NCBI GenBank assembly: GCA_021789895.1
Contig: JAJYIU010000022.1
Span: 1 to 64,000, forward strand
Reading direction: 5' to 3'
DNA length: 64,000 bases
Origin: Acidobacteriota bacterium
Lineage (GTDB): Bacteria; Acidobacteriota; Terriglobia; Terriglobales; SCQP01
Within the stretch, counting starts at the first letter, position 1; each line of letters starts with the position of its first letter. This document shows positions 25,682 to 34,548 of this stretch, in pieces. Below the pieces are notes generated by a model. It did not search any database, was not told the DNA's origin, and saw nothing but the letters and a program-made list of their open reading frames with translations. Made by a program: the position numbers and the translations under genes.

Positions 25682-27841
25682 ATGCCACGTTGCCGAAGCA
25701 TGGCCGCCAGGCTGGCGATGGCCGTGATCGCCGCCGCTGCGGCCGCTGCCGCCCAGGCGCCATTGACCAGCACCGCCGCAATCCGCGGGTTGAGCGGAGA
25801 ACGAGCGGCTCGCCATTTGCCGGTGCGGCTGACGGCCATGGTCCTGGCCTACAATCCCAAAGGATCGAACGGCCGTCCCGAGTTAGTGGTATATCAAAAT
25901 AAAACCGGCCTGCGCGCCCGCCTGAATGCGCCCATCTCCGGTTTGATGCCGGGCACGATGGTGGATATCTGGGGCGTGACCGGCTATCGCAACCTGCATC
26001 CCATCCTGTTGGCGAGCGGCTTGCGGCGGAAGGGAATAGCGCCCTTGCCGCCGGCCAGCTTGGTTTCTTTGGTCGATCTGCATTACGGCTCGATGGATAG
26101 TCAATGGGTGCGGGTGCAGGGCGTGGCAGATCGCTTCGATCTGGTTCCGGGCGGCGCCATCATTGAGCTGGTCAAGCGCAATGATTATATCCAGTTACAT
26201 GTGGCCGGCGTTTTGCCAAAAGCGAATTGGCTGGGGGCCAAGTTGAATGTTCGCGGCGCTGTCTTGAACAGTTGGCGCCGGGCCTTCTGGAGTACGGAAT
26301 TATTTTCAACCGGGCCGGAGATATCCATCCTCCACCCGGGTCCTGCGCACCCGTTTGCCCTGCCGCTGACGCCGCTCGGGGCAATGGATTTGCAATTGCG
26401 CGCGTTTCCACAAATGGTGCATGTTCGCGGCATCGTAACCGTGCAACAGCCCTGGGGCGCGCTGACGATTCAAGACCAGGATCGCGGTCTTTATGCGACC
26501 GGCCGCCATTTACCCCAATTGCGATTATGCCAACAGGTGGATCTGGCCGGATTTCCCACCCGCAGCGGGCAGACGGTCATTTTGCAAAGCATCCAGGCGC
26601 GGGCCGGGCCCGATCGAGCCTGTCCCACTCCCATCCCGTTGGGAGCGGGTGACCGGCTGGATGCGGCCTTGTATGATCGCCGGGTGAAAATTTCGGGTCG
26701 GCTCGAAGCCATCCATGTCAGGCCCAAGCAGCGGGAACAATCGCTCACGCTGCGGTCCGGCGATCGCATGTTTTATGTGGATTTCGCCTGGCCCGGCGCC
26801 GGCGCCTGGGCGGGTGAATTGCGGCCGGGCATGAAGCTACGGGTGGTGGGCGCCTTCTATGCCACCATCTACGCCGGCGCTCCCGACCTGGGAGTTTATC
26901 CCGCCTCGCCTGCCGATATACAAATACTGGCCTATCCGACTTGGTGGACCGGGCAGCGGCTGCGCTGGTTGCTTTGGCTGATTCTGGCGGCGTTGTCGCT
27001 GGCGCTGGCCGGGGCGCTGGTTTTCAAGCTGCAGACGCGCAAAATCGCCCGCCTGGTCGAAATCCGCACGCAGGAGCAGCGCGAACTGGAACGAAAACTG
27101 CAGCAGTCGCGCCAACTGGAGGCCCTGGGGCGTCTGACCGCCGGCGTGGCGCATGACTTCAACAACATGCTGACCATCATTCTCGGCCGCACCGAACTGC
27201 TGCTCTCGCATCCGCGCGATGCTGATTCGCAGCAGCAGTTGCAGATCATTGCCGAATCCAGCCAGCGCGCCGCGCGCCTCACCCGCCAATTGCTGGCGTA
27301 TGGCCGCCGCCAGGCGTTTCGCCTGGAATGCGTGGATTTGAATGTCGTAGTATCCGGCCTGCAGGAAATGCTCTGCGCTCTGCTGGGTGATAATATCCAC
27401 ATTCGATTCCAGCTCGCCAGCCGGCTCGACTGCGTCATGCTGGATAGCAGCCAGTTCAGCCAGGTGATCATGAACTTGGCCGCCAATGCTCGCGATGCCA
27501 TGCCGCAGGGCGGGCAGTTTGAAATCACCACCGATAATTGCATGCTGACGGCGGCGGACGCGGCGCTTTACGGTGCGCTGCCGCCGGGCAAATACGTCCG
27601 CCTGCAAGTGCGCGATACCGGAGTCGGCATGCCGCCGCAGGTGCGCGATCACGTCTTCGAGCCGTTCTTTAGCACCAAGTCTGACGGCCAGGGCACGGGT
27701 TTGGGCCTGGCCTCTGCCTACGGAATCATTACCCAGTCGCAAGGCGGAATTCGGGTTGAGAGCGAGCCGGGGCGCGGTACGGTGTTCTTTATCGTGCTGC
27801 CGTGCGCCGGCGCCCTCCAAGCGGCCAAGGCTAACGCTTAG
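25682..27841 (+). CDS. Sensor histidine kinase with OB-like periplasmic repeats
   Basis: The 719-residue kinase begins with a signal peptide (AMAVIAAAAAAAAQA). About 400 periplasmic residues contain several repeats of the type V-x-V-x-G-(I/V)-x plus G-x-x-V-D-x-x-G that look like OB folds. One membrane segment (about 423-447) and a short coiled coil lead to the phosphoacceptor His491 in GVAHDFNNML. The ATPase boxes NLAANARDAMP, DTGVGM and GTGLGLA are intact, in the NtrB-like subgroup. No receiver domain is attached and no regulator lies beside it. It is convergent with the CheB-CheR gene. The ligand may be a glycan or peptide, which is only a guess. Confidence 0.82.
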   Translation: MPRCRSMAARLAMAVIAAAAAAAAQAPLTSTAAIRGLSGERAARHLPVRLTAMVLAYNPKGSNGRPELVVYQNKTGLRARLNAPISGLMPGTMVDIWGVTGYRNLHPILLASGLRRKGIAPLPPASLVSLVDLHYGSMDSQWVRVQGVADRFDLVPGGAIIELVKRNDYIQLHVAGVLPKANWLGAKLNVRGAVLNSWRRAFWSTELFSTGPEISILHPGPAHPFALPLTPLGAMDLQLRAFPQMVHVRGIVTVQQPWGALTIQDQDRGLYATGRHLPQLRLCQQVDLAGFPTRSGQTVILQSIQARAGPDRACPTPIPLGAGDRLDAALYDRRVKISGRLEAIHVRPKQREQSLTLRSGDRMFYVDFAWPGAGAWAGELRPGMKLRVVGAFYATIYAGAPDLGVYPASPADIQILAYPTWWTGQRLRWLLWLILAALSLALAGALVFKLQTRKIARLVEIRTQEQRELERKLQQSRQLEALGRLTAGVAHDFNNMLTIILGRTELLLSHPRDADSQQQLQIIAESSQRAARLTRQLLAYGRRQAFRLECVDLNVVVSGLQEMLCALLGDNIHIRFQLASRLDCVMLDSSQFSQVIMNLAANARDAMPQGGQFEITTDNCMLTAADAALYGALPPGKYVRLQVRDTGVGMPPQVRDHVFEPFFSTKSDGQGTGLGLASAYGIITQSQGGIRVESEPGRGTVFFIVLPCAGALQAAKANA

Positions 27842-27876
27842 CCCGCAGGCTGGCCGCCCCCAGCCGGCCGGGACGC

Positions 27877-30800
27877 TCAAGCCTGCGCCAGTTGGGCGGC
27901 TTCTCCAGTCGCGGCGCTGGGCAGAAAAATGATGAACACGCGTCCCCGGCTGGGGACGCTTTGGCAGATCCGCAGCCGGATCGAGCCGCGGTACTTTTCC
28001 ACGATCTGCCGCGTCAGCCACAGCCGCACGCCCGCTGCCTGAGCGCCGGAATTGGTGAGCGCCGGCTCGAAGATTCGGGTCGTGGATTCGTTATAGGGGG
28101 TGGAAGCGCTGTCGGCAATGCGAATGCGGATGCCGATGCGGGTCGGATTGGTCCAGTCCCGCCCATCCCGCACCTGCAGGTGCATGCTGCCGCGCTCCTC
28201 CAGCAGCCGTTCTTCCGCCGCAAGCAGATTGATCATCGCCTGCGTCAACTCGTCCGGGGATGCGAGCACCGTACGCTCGCCGCCGAAATCGCGTTTCACA
28301 TCGATTCGGCGGCTGGCATAGCGGTTGGCCATCAGCCCCAGGGCCCGCACCAGCGCGTCCGCCGGACGCATTTCCATCGCCGGCGCGCGCGCCTGATAGA
28401 GCGAAAGGATCTCGCGAATGATCTGGGTGAGCTGCGAAAGCTCGTGCCGCATGATCTCGACGTAGTTCCAGGCCTTCTGATCGGCCGAGCCGATGCGTTC
28501 GCCCAGCAGGAAAAGACTTTGGGTCAGCGCATTCAACGGGCTGTTGATCTCATGCGCCAGGATCGTGGTCAGCGAGCCGGCCGCCCAGATCCGTTCGGCG
28601 GCGAGCATCGAGCGCATCGTCTCCTCGCGCTCGGTCACGTCGGTCAGCATGATCAGCACCAGGCTGGTCGGCTGCGACACCCACAGCCTCTGCGCGTGCA
28701 TTTCCAGCTTGCGCCAGCCTTGAGGCGAGGGCTGCTCCAGCTCCAGTTTCTCCACCGGCTCGCCGTTCTGTACGCGCTGCAAGGCTTCGCGCACCGCTGG
28801 CGTGCTGGCGCGGCTGCCGACGGTTTCCCAGAAGCTGCGGCCGCGTGAGGCGCGCCCGAACAGGCGGTCGCAGGCTTCGTTGGCAGCCACGATCTGGATG
28901 CTTTCGTTGACCACCAGCAGCGGCTCGGCCATCGTGTTGATGATGGCTTCGGTGAGGTTCAGCGCATGCTGCAGCCGGTCTTGTTCGCGCTTGAGCACGT
29001 CCACGTCGAGTAAGCTGAGCACCATCCCTTCGATGCTGTTTTCGCTGGTGCGGTAGGGCGCCAGGTGCAACCGCATCCAGCGTCCCTCGTTGTTGCGCAC
29101 TTCGATTTCCTGCGGCTCGCCATTGGTCAGCACCGCCACCGCCATCCGGTTCAGGTCGGGCATTTCCAGATTGGGCCGCAAGTCGGTTATCCGGCGGCCG
29201 GTATCGGAGGAGATAAGGCGAAATACCCGCTCCGCCGCCGGCGTGGCACGGCGCACCCGCAGTTCGCGGTCGAGCATGAGGATGGGAATTTCCACCGCGT
29301 TCAGCAGGTTGAGCAGATCGTTATTGGTCTGATGCTGCTCGATCACCCGCTGGCGCAGTTCTTCGTTGACGGTGTTGAGCTCTTCGTTGGTGGACTGCAG
29401 TTCTTCCTTTGAAGTTTCCAGCTCCTCGTTGGTGCTTTGTAGCTCTTCGTTGGCCGAGGCGATTTCCTCGTTCGCCGCCTGGAACTCCTGGCGCGAGGAT
29501 TCCTGCTCTTCGATCAGCGAGCGCATGGTTTCCTGGGCGGCCTCCAGGCTCAGGCGCAGCCGGTTCAGCTCGCGCCGGTTCGCGGAAGGTTCGCGCCCCC
29601 GGGCGCGGTCGGGCTTGACCGGCTCCGGCAGGTCGCGGAAGAGCACCAGGAACAGCGGGCGGCGCGCGTGCTCCGCCTTCAGCGGCAGCACTTCCAGGGT
29701 GAAATGCTTTTCCTGGCCGCGGCGGTTGAGCTGCAAATCCGGCTGCACCACCAGCATCTGCGAGCTGTTGGCTTTGCGCACCGCGCGGCGGATATAGGCG
29801 GCCAGCTCGCCCGGCACCATCTTCAGCAGGTTCATGCTCGCCGGTCCCGCCGCCGGTGAAAGATAATCCTTGGTTTCGCCGCGGATGTGCAGGATTTCGA
29901 ATTGCGCGTCCACAATCACGCCCGGCGGAGAATAATTCTCCAGCACCGTGCGGTCGGCTTCCTGCAGCACCTGATCGGTGCTGGCCGGCGTGCGCGCTTT
30001 TGCCGGGACGAAGGCGTGTTCGGCATGGAAGGGGCGGCCGGCGTGCAGGCCGGCGATGGAGCCGGCGGAGTTGGTGCGGGTATAAACCTTGAACTTGCGG
30101 TCCAGCGGCGTGAACAAGCCCGGGACCGCGTTGGCGCTTTCCGAGGTGCCCAGCAGCAGTATCCCATTCGGCCGCAGCGCATAGTGCAACAGCGGAAAAA
30201 TCCGCTGCTGCAGTTCCGGCTCCATGTAAATCAGCACGTTGCGGCAACTGATCAGGTCAAGATGAGAAAACGGCGGTTCGCGCAGGAGATTGTGCCGCGC
30301 GAAAATGCAGGCGTCCCGGATGAGCTTGCTGATGCGGTAGCCGTGATCTTCCTTGATAAAATAATGCTCCAGACGCTGCGGGCTGACATATTGGGTGATA
30401 TCCGGTGGGAAACGCCCCTGGCGCGCCCGCGCGATGGCGGTCTCGCTCAAATCGGTGCCGAAAAACTGTAAGGCCAGGTGCTGCCGGGTTTCAGCCAGGT
30501 ACTCGAACCAACATATGGCCAGCGAATAAGTTTCCTCGCCGCCCGAACAGCCCAGCGACCAGACCCGGATCGGCTGGCCCGCCGGATGCCCGGCCAAGAT
30601 GCGCGGAAAGGCCTCCCGTTTGAGGACCTCGAATGCTTCCGGGTCGCGAAAAAAGTGCGTCGTCGGAATCAGTAGATCGTCGGCTAGCCGCTTGGCTTCT
30701 TCCGGCGAGCCCTGCAGCAGGCGAATGTACTCGTTTAACTTTTCGAGCTTCAGCAGCGCCATGCGCCGCGAGATGCGCCGGCGGATGGTGCTGGAGCGGT

Positions 30801-31587
30801 ACTGTGTGAAATCAATGCCGGTATCGTGCCGCACCATGTGCAGAATGGCTTGCTGCGGCTTGGAGGCGGCTACATCCTCCGCCACTTGATGCGCCGGCGC
30901 GGATAGCGATTCCGGCGTCAGCGCCAGATGCGGATGGCGGGCGATGCGCGCCAGCTCTTTGGCAATCTCCGCCGGTTCGAGCACGAAATCGACGCAGCCG
31001 CTGGCGATGGCGTTGCGCGGCATATCGTCGAATTGCGCTGAAAAGACGTTTTGCACGAAGGTAATGCCGCCCTCGCCCTTGATCGTCTGCAGTCCCAGCG
31101 TGCCGTCCGCCGCCGTGCCGGAAAGCACCACCCCGATCGCCGCTTGCTGGCGCTCTTCCGCCAGCGAGTTCATAAAAATATCAATCGGCATGTAATTCCC
31201 GCTGCCGCGCTCCCACAGCCGCAGCCGGCCCTTGGCCAGGCGCATGATTTTGTTGGCCGGCAGCAGGTAGACGCGATTCGGCTGCGGCGCCGTGCCGTCG
31301 TTCGGCTCTTCCACCCCCATCGAAGTGGTGCGCTGCAGCAGTTCGGGCAGCATGCTTTCATGCGTGGGATCGAGATGCTGGATCAGCACGTAAGCCATGC
31401 CGGTATCCGGCGGGAGCGCGCTTAAAAGCTGCTTAAACGCCTGCAGCCCGCCCGCCGAGGCGCCGATCGCCACGATCGGCGGCTCCGTTTGCGGCCGGAC
31501 GCGCGGGGCAGCTTTCCGCGCTTCCGCCGCGGGGGAATTTTTTTCTGGATTTTGTTTTTTCGGCCGGCGAGCGCGTTGGGTATCCAT
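27877..31587 (-). CDS. CheB-CheR-PAS-kinase fusion sensor
   Basis: A 1236-residue soluble protein. The CheB methylesterase domain (about 37-220) has the triad Ser44 (GASAGG), His71 (QHLDP) and Asp161 (AADGTLG). The CheR methyltransferase (about 240-500) has the SAM site WSLGCSGGEETYSLA. A coiled coil with NEELQSTNEELE repeats follows, then two PAS domains, and a histidine-kinase dimerisation domain with His1012 (ILAHEINSPLN). The C-terminal ATPase domain is degenerate: the N-box reads INLLAAEERLL and the Gly-rich box is GAQAAGVRLWL. No receiver domain. ATG at 31587 is used; a TTG at 31611 is weaker. Confidence 0.85.
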   Translation of the reverse strand: MDTQRARRPKKQNPEKNSPAAEARKAAPRVRPQTEPPIVAIGASAGGLQAFKQLLSALPPDTGMAYVLIQHLDPTHESMLPELLQRTTSMGVEEPNDGTAPQPNRVYLLPANKIMRLAKGRLRLWERGSGNYMPIDIFMNSLAEERQQAAIGVVLSGTAADGTLGLQTIKGEGGITFVQNVFSAQFDDMPRNAIASGCVDFVLEPAEIAKELARIARHPHLALTPESLSAPAHQVAEDVAASKPQQAILHMVRHDTGIDFTQYRSSTIRRRISRRMALLKLEKLNEYIRLLQGSPEEAKRLADDLLIPTTHFFRDPEAFEVLKREAFPRILAGHPAGQPIRVWSLGCSGGEETYSLAICWFEYLAETRQHLALQFFGTDLSETAIARARQGRFPPDITQYVSPQRLEHYFIKEDHGYRISKLIRDACIFARHNLLREPPFSHLDLISCRNVLIYMEPELQQRIFPLLHYALRPNGILLLGTSESANAVPGLFTPLDRKFKVYTRTNSAGSIAGLHAGRPFHAEHAFVPAKARTPASTDQVLQEADRTVLENYSPPGVIVDAQFEILHIRGETKDYLSPAAGPASMNLLKMVPGELAAYIRRAVRKANSSQMLVVQPDLQLNRRGQEKHFTLEVLPLKAEHARRPLFLVLFRDLPEPVKPDRARGREPSANRRELNRLRLSLEAAQETMRSLIEEQESSRQEFQAANEEIASANEELQSTNEELETSKEELQSTNEELNTVNEELRQRVIEQHQTNNDLLNLLNAVEIPILMLDRELRVRRATPAAERVFRLISSDTGRRITDLRPNLEMPDLNRMAVAVLTNGEPQEIEVRNNEGRWMRLHLAPYRTSENSIEGMVLSLLDVDVLKREQDRLQHALNLTEAIINTMAEPLLVVNESIQIVAANEACDRLFGRASRGRSFWETVGSRASTPAVREALQRVQNGEPVEKLELEQPSPQGWRKLEMHAQRLWVSQPTSLVLIMLTDVTEREETMRSMLAAERIWAAGSLTTILAHEINSPLNALTQSLFLLGERIGSADQKAWNYVEIMRHELSQLTQIIREILSLYQARAPAMEMRPADALVRALGLMANRYASRRIDVKRDFGGERTVLASPDELTQAMINLLAAEERLLEERGSMHLQVRDGRDWTNPTRIGIRIRIADSASTPYNESTTRIFEPALTNSGAQAAGVRLWLTRQIVEKYRGSIRLRICQSVPSRGRVFIIFLPSAATGEAAQLAQA

Positions 31588-31827
31588 TTTCGGCCGCCTG
31601 TTTTTCCTCAACCACCCTTCAGCAAATCTATCATCGGCCGTACCGGCTCCGGGTTCAAGTTCGAAGCGATTGCTCGTGATAGACCCGTTTTTTCCATTTT
31701 TTACCCGGTTATGAACGATACCCTGCCGTATCGGCCCGGTTTCGAGGGTGGCTTAGCGGCGGCGGAAGCCCGGCGCTGGCAGGGAGTGATTCAAGGGAAA
31801 GCCCGGCCGCGATACCGTTCCGGAAGT

Positions 31828-32733
31828 TTATATCAAGGCCGCCGAGCCGGCCATGCTGGCTTCCGCCGCCTGGCTGGGGGCGTCCTCGCCGGTTGCGATC
31901 CGCCAGCGGCTGCGCTCTTTCATCAGCCGCTTGACCAGTGCGGTGTGCAGCGCATGGCCGGCCTTGTCGGCATGAACCCGCCCCCGCATCGGCATGCCCA
32001 GCAGCGCCAGGTCGCCGATCAGGTCGAGCATTTTATGGCGCACAAACTCATCCGCGTAGCGCAGCGGGCCGTTGACCACCCGCCGGTCATCGAGTACGAC
32101 GGCATTCTCGAACCCGCCGCCGCGAATCAGGCCCTGGCGGCGCATCGCCTCGACGTCGCGCAGAAAACCGAAGGTGCGCGCCGGCGCCAGCTCGCGGCGA
32201 AAGCTCTCGCGCGTCAGGTCCAGCTCGAAGCGTTGCCGCCCGATGGCCGGATGCGGAAAATTGATCTCATAGCACAATTGCCAGCCTCGCCCCGGATAGA
32301 CGCCGATGAATTTGCCGCCTTCCGATAACTCCAGCGGTTCGACGATTTCGAGGTAGGCGCGCGGCCGGCGCTGCGGCCGCGGCAGCGCGCGGTCGAGCAT
32401 TTCCACGTACGGCTGCGCGCTGCCGTCCAGGATGGGCAGCTCCAGATTGTCAATCTCGGCCGTGATGTTGTCGATTTCGCAGCCAATCAGGGCCGCCAGC
32501 AGATGCTCCGTCGTCGAGATGAACACGCCCTTTTTCATCAGGCTGGTGGCATAGCTGACGCGGGCGATATTGGCGGCTGCGGCTTCGACGCGGTAGCCTT
32601 CCAGATCGCTGCGCCGGAACTCGATCCCCTGGTTGGGGGCCCCCGGCCGCAGGCGCAGCTTGACCGGCGAACCGCTGTGCAGTCCGATCCCGCTGGTTTC
32701 GATCGCATGCCGGATGGTGGTTTGCCGAGGCAT
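31828..32733 (-). CDS. lpxC: UDP-3-O-acyl-N-acetylglucosamine deacetylase
   Basis: Catalyses the committed, zinc-dependent step of lipid A synthesis in the cytoplasm. The 301-residue protein shows STTEHLLAAL, DGSAQPY, the zinc-binding VRHKMLDLIGDLALLG and DKAGHALHTAL with the catalytic His. Length and motif order are normal. It shows that the cell has a lipid A outer membrane. It stands alone, with the amidohydrolase gene upstream on the same strand 209 bp away. Confidence 0.96.
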   Translation of the reverse strand: MPRQTTIRHAIETSGIGLHSGSPVKLRLRPGAPNQGIEFRRSDLEGYRVEAAAANIARVSYATSLMKKGVFISTTEHLLAALIGCEIDNITAEIDNLELPILDGSAQPYVEMLDRALPRPQRRPRAYLEIVEPLELSEGGKFIGVYPGRGWQLCYEINFPHPAIGRQRFELDLTRESFRRELAPARTFGFLRDVEAMRRQGLIRGGGFENAVVLDDRRVVNGPLRYADEFVRHKMLDLIGDLALLGMPMRGRVHADKAGHALHTALVKRLMKERSRWRIATGEDAPSQAAEASMAGSAALI

Positions 32734-32942
32734 TCCTGTACATCATGCCACGAACTTAGAATTCACAATAAACTCAATCTATTCTTTTAGTTGCAATTCG
32801 CAGCCGGAAGTAAAACTGTGGCTATATAGCAACACCGGCATCGGACTTTATGGGAAATTAACCACGGCTAGCCGTCGCCAGTGGCAGCCGCCCGGGCGGC
32901 AAAACAGCGTCGCCCGCCGGCGCTGTTGGTTTTGCCCGCCGC

Positions 32943-34427
32943 TCAGTGCAGGCCCGCTTGGCCGCTCACCGATTGAATCAAGCGCTGTGAGTCATAGCCG
33001 ATGCCGGCTTTAAACACCAGCACCGGATGCTCGATCGCGCGTATATCGGCCGCCGGATTGCCGCGCACGATCAGCAGATCGGCCCGCTTGCCGGCCGCCA
33101 GCGTGCCGATCTGGCGCAGGCGCCCCAGGTAAAGGGCGCCGTTGTAGGTGGCGATATGAATCGCTTCCAGCGGAGTAAAACCCGCCTGCACCAGCAATTC
33201 CAGCTCGCGCTGATCGCCGAAGCCGGCCAGGTCGCCGCCGTAGCCGGTGGGGTCTTCGCCGGCCAGCAGCAGGCCGCCGGCGCGTACAAAGTTGCGCTCG
33301 AAGGCCATTTCTTGTTTCAACAGTCCCGGCCATAGCGAATGCGCCGCCGTTTGAGCGATCCGCGCCCGGGTGGTGAGATAGGAGAGGCGCAGTTCCGGCA
33401 GCAGCGCCCGGAGCGAAGGCGCTTCGAAGCGCATGGATGGCCGGTTGGGGACAAAAGTTTCAAAGACCGGCAGGGTCGAGGTTACGGCCACGTGCCGCCG
33501 CACCAGCGCCTGAATAGTGCGCTGGATGCGCGGCCCGCCGGCGTGCATGCCGGCCAGCGTCTTTTCGGTCAGCAACTGCGAGGGGCAGAGATCGGGCCGC
33601 TTGCCCGGATCGAATTCGGTATCCACCAGCAGTCCATGTTCGAGATCGTCAATGCCGAGCCGGGCGGCTTCGCGAAAGCCCACGGCGCAGAGATGGCCGG
33701 TGATTTTAAAACCGTGCGCATGCGCCGCCTGGATCGCCGCCGCCAGTTCAGCGCGGGTGATATGCATGTAAGCCTTGAACGAGGTCGCTCCCTCGGTTGC
33801 CCAATAGTTGACGGTGCGGCGGGCGTCCGCGGGCCCGCTCAGCTCGTGCATCTGCGGGGTATAGGCGCCGCGGCCCTCCAGATAGGGCCCGGTGATGTCG
33901 AAATCCGGGCCGGGCATGCGCCCGGCGTCAATCATCCGTTTTAGGGCGAGATCGGTGTAAGGCTCGATTGAGCCGGTGGTGCGCGCGGTGGTGACGCCGC
34001 AGGCGAGGTAGAGGCGGGGAAAGCTGTAGCCCATTTCACCGTAAAAGGGCGGGCTTCCGCCATTGGGATAAAACAGGTGCTCATGCATCAGCACCAGTCC
34101 CGGCAAGACGGTGTCGCCGGGCAGCTTCAGCACTTGTGCCCCGGCGGGGATGGCCACCTGGCCGTCGGCGCCGAGCGCGGCCAGGCGGCCATGCTCGATC
34201 AGTATGGTTTGGCCGGCGCGCGCCGCCGCTCCGGTGCCGTCAATGACCCGGATGCCGGTTAAGGCGACCACCGGCGCATCAACGCGCACATACGGGCGAA
34301 TCCCGGCCGGGAGGGCAGCGGCGGCAGGCTGGGCGCGCCGTTGCGCGCCGGCGGAAACGGCGGCCGCTGCCGCAAGTATGACGATGAAAAGCCGGCGATT
34401 GCATGAACCCGTGGAAGTTCGCATCAT
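32943..34427 (-). CDS. Exported metal-dependent amidohydrolase
   Basis: The 494-residue protein has a signal peptide (LFIVILAAAAAVSAGA) and an amidohydrolase fold of the imidazolonepropionase/prolidase-like group. Metal-site features are LVLMHEHLF, a mid-chain Lys (ATSFKAYMH), HGFKITGHL and DLEHGLLVD, with a late Asp in LLAGEDPTGYG. The C-terminal AAGKRADLLIVRGNP is the class hallmark. It probably hydrolyses a C-N bond in the periplasm; the substrate is unknown. GGAG lies 5 bp before the first of two ATG codons. Confidence 0.85.
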   Translation of the reverse strand: MMRTSTGSCNRRLFIVILAAAAAVSAGAQRRAQPAAAALPAGIRPYVRVDAPVVALTGIRVIDGTGAAARAGQTILIEHGRLAALGADGQVAIPAGAQVLKLPGDTVLPGLVLMHEHLFYPNGGSPPFYGEMGYSFPRLYLACGVTTARTTGSIEPYTDLALKRMIDAGRMPGPDFDITGPYLEGRGAYTPQMHELSGPADARRTVNYWATEGATSFKAYMHITRAELAAAIQAAHAHGFKITGHLCAVGFREAARLGIDDLEHGLLVDTEFDPGKRPDLCPSQLLTEKTLAGMHAGGPRIQRTIQALVRRHVAVTSTLPVFETFVPNRPSMRFEAPSLRALLPELRLSYLTTRARIAQTAAHSLWPGLLKQEMAFERNFVRAGGLLLAGEDPTGYGGDLAGFGDQRELELLVQAGFTPLEAIHIATYNGALYLGRLRQIGTLAAGKRADLLIVRGNPAADIRAIEHPVLVFKAGIGYDSQRLIQSVSGQAGLH

Positions 34428-34548
34428 CGCGTCTCCGTAGATTGCGGCGATGAAATCTTGCGCCGCGGCTGCCCGAAATCGCCTTAACTTAGCACAAAAG
34501 CCGGCCGCCTCCGCCGGCGGCGGCCCGTGGCTACACTAAAATGCAGAC

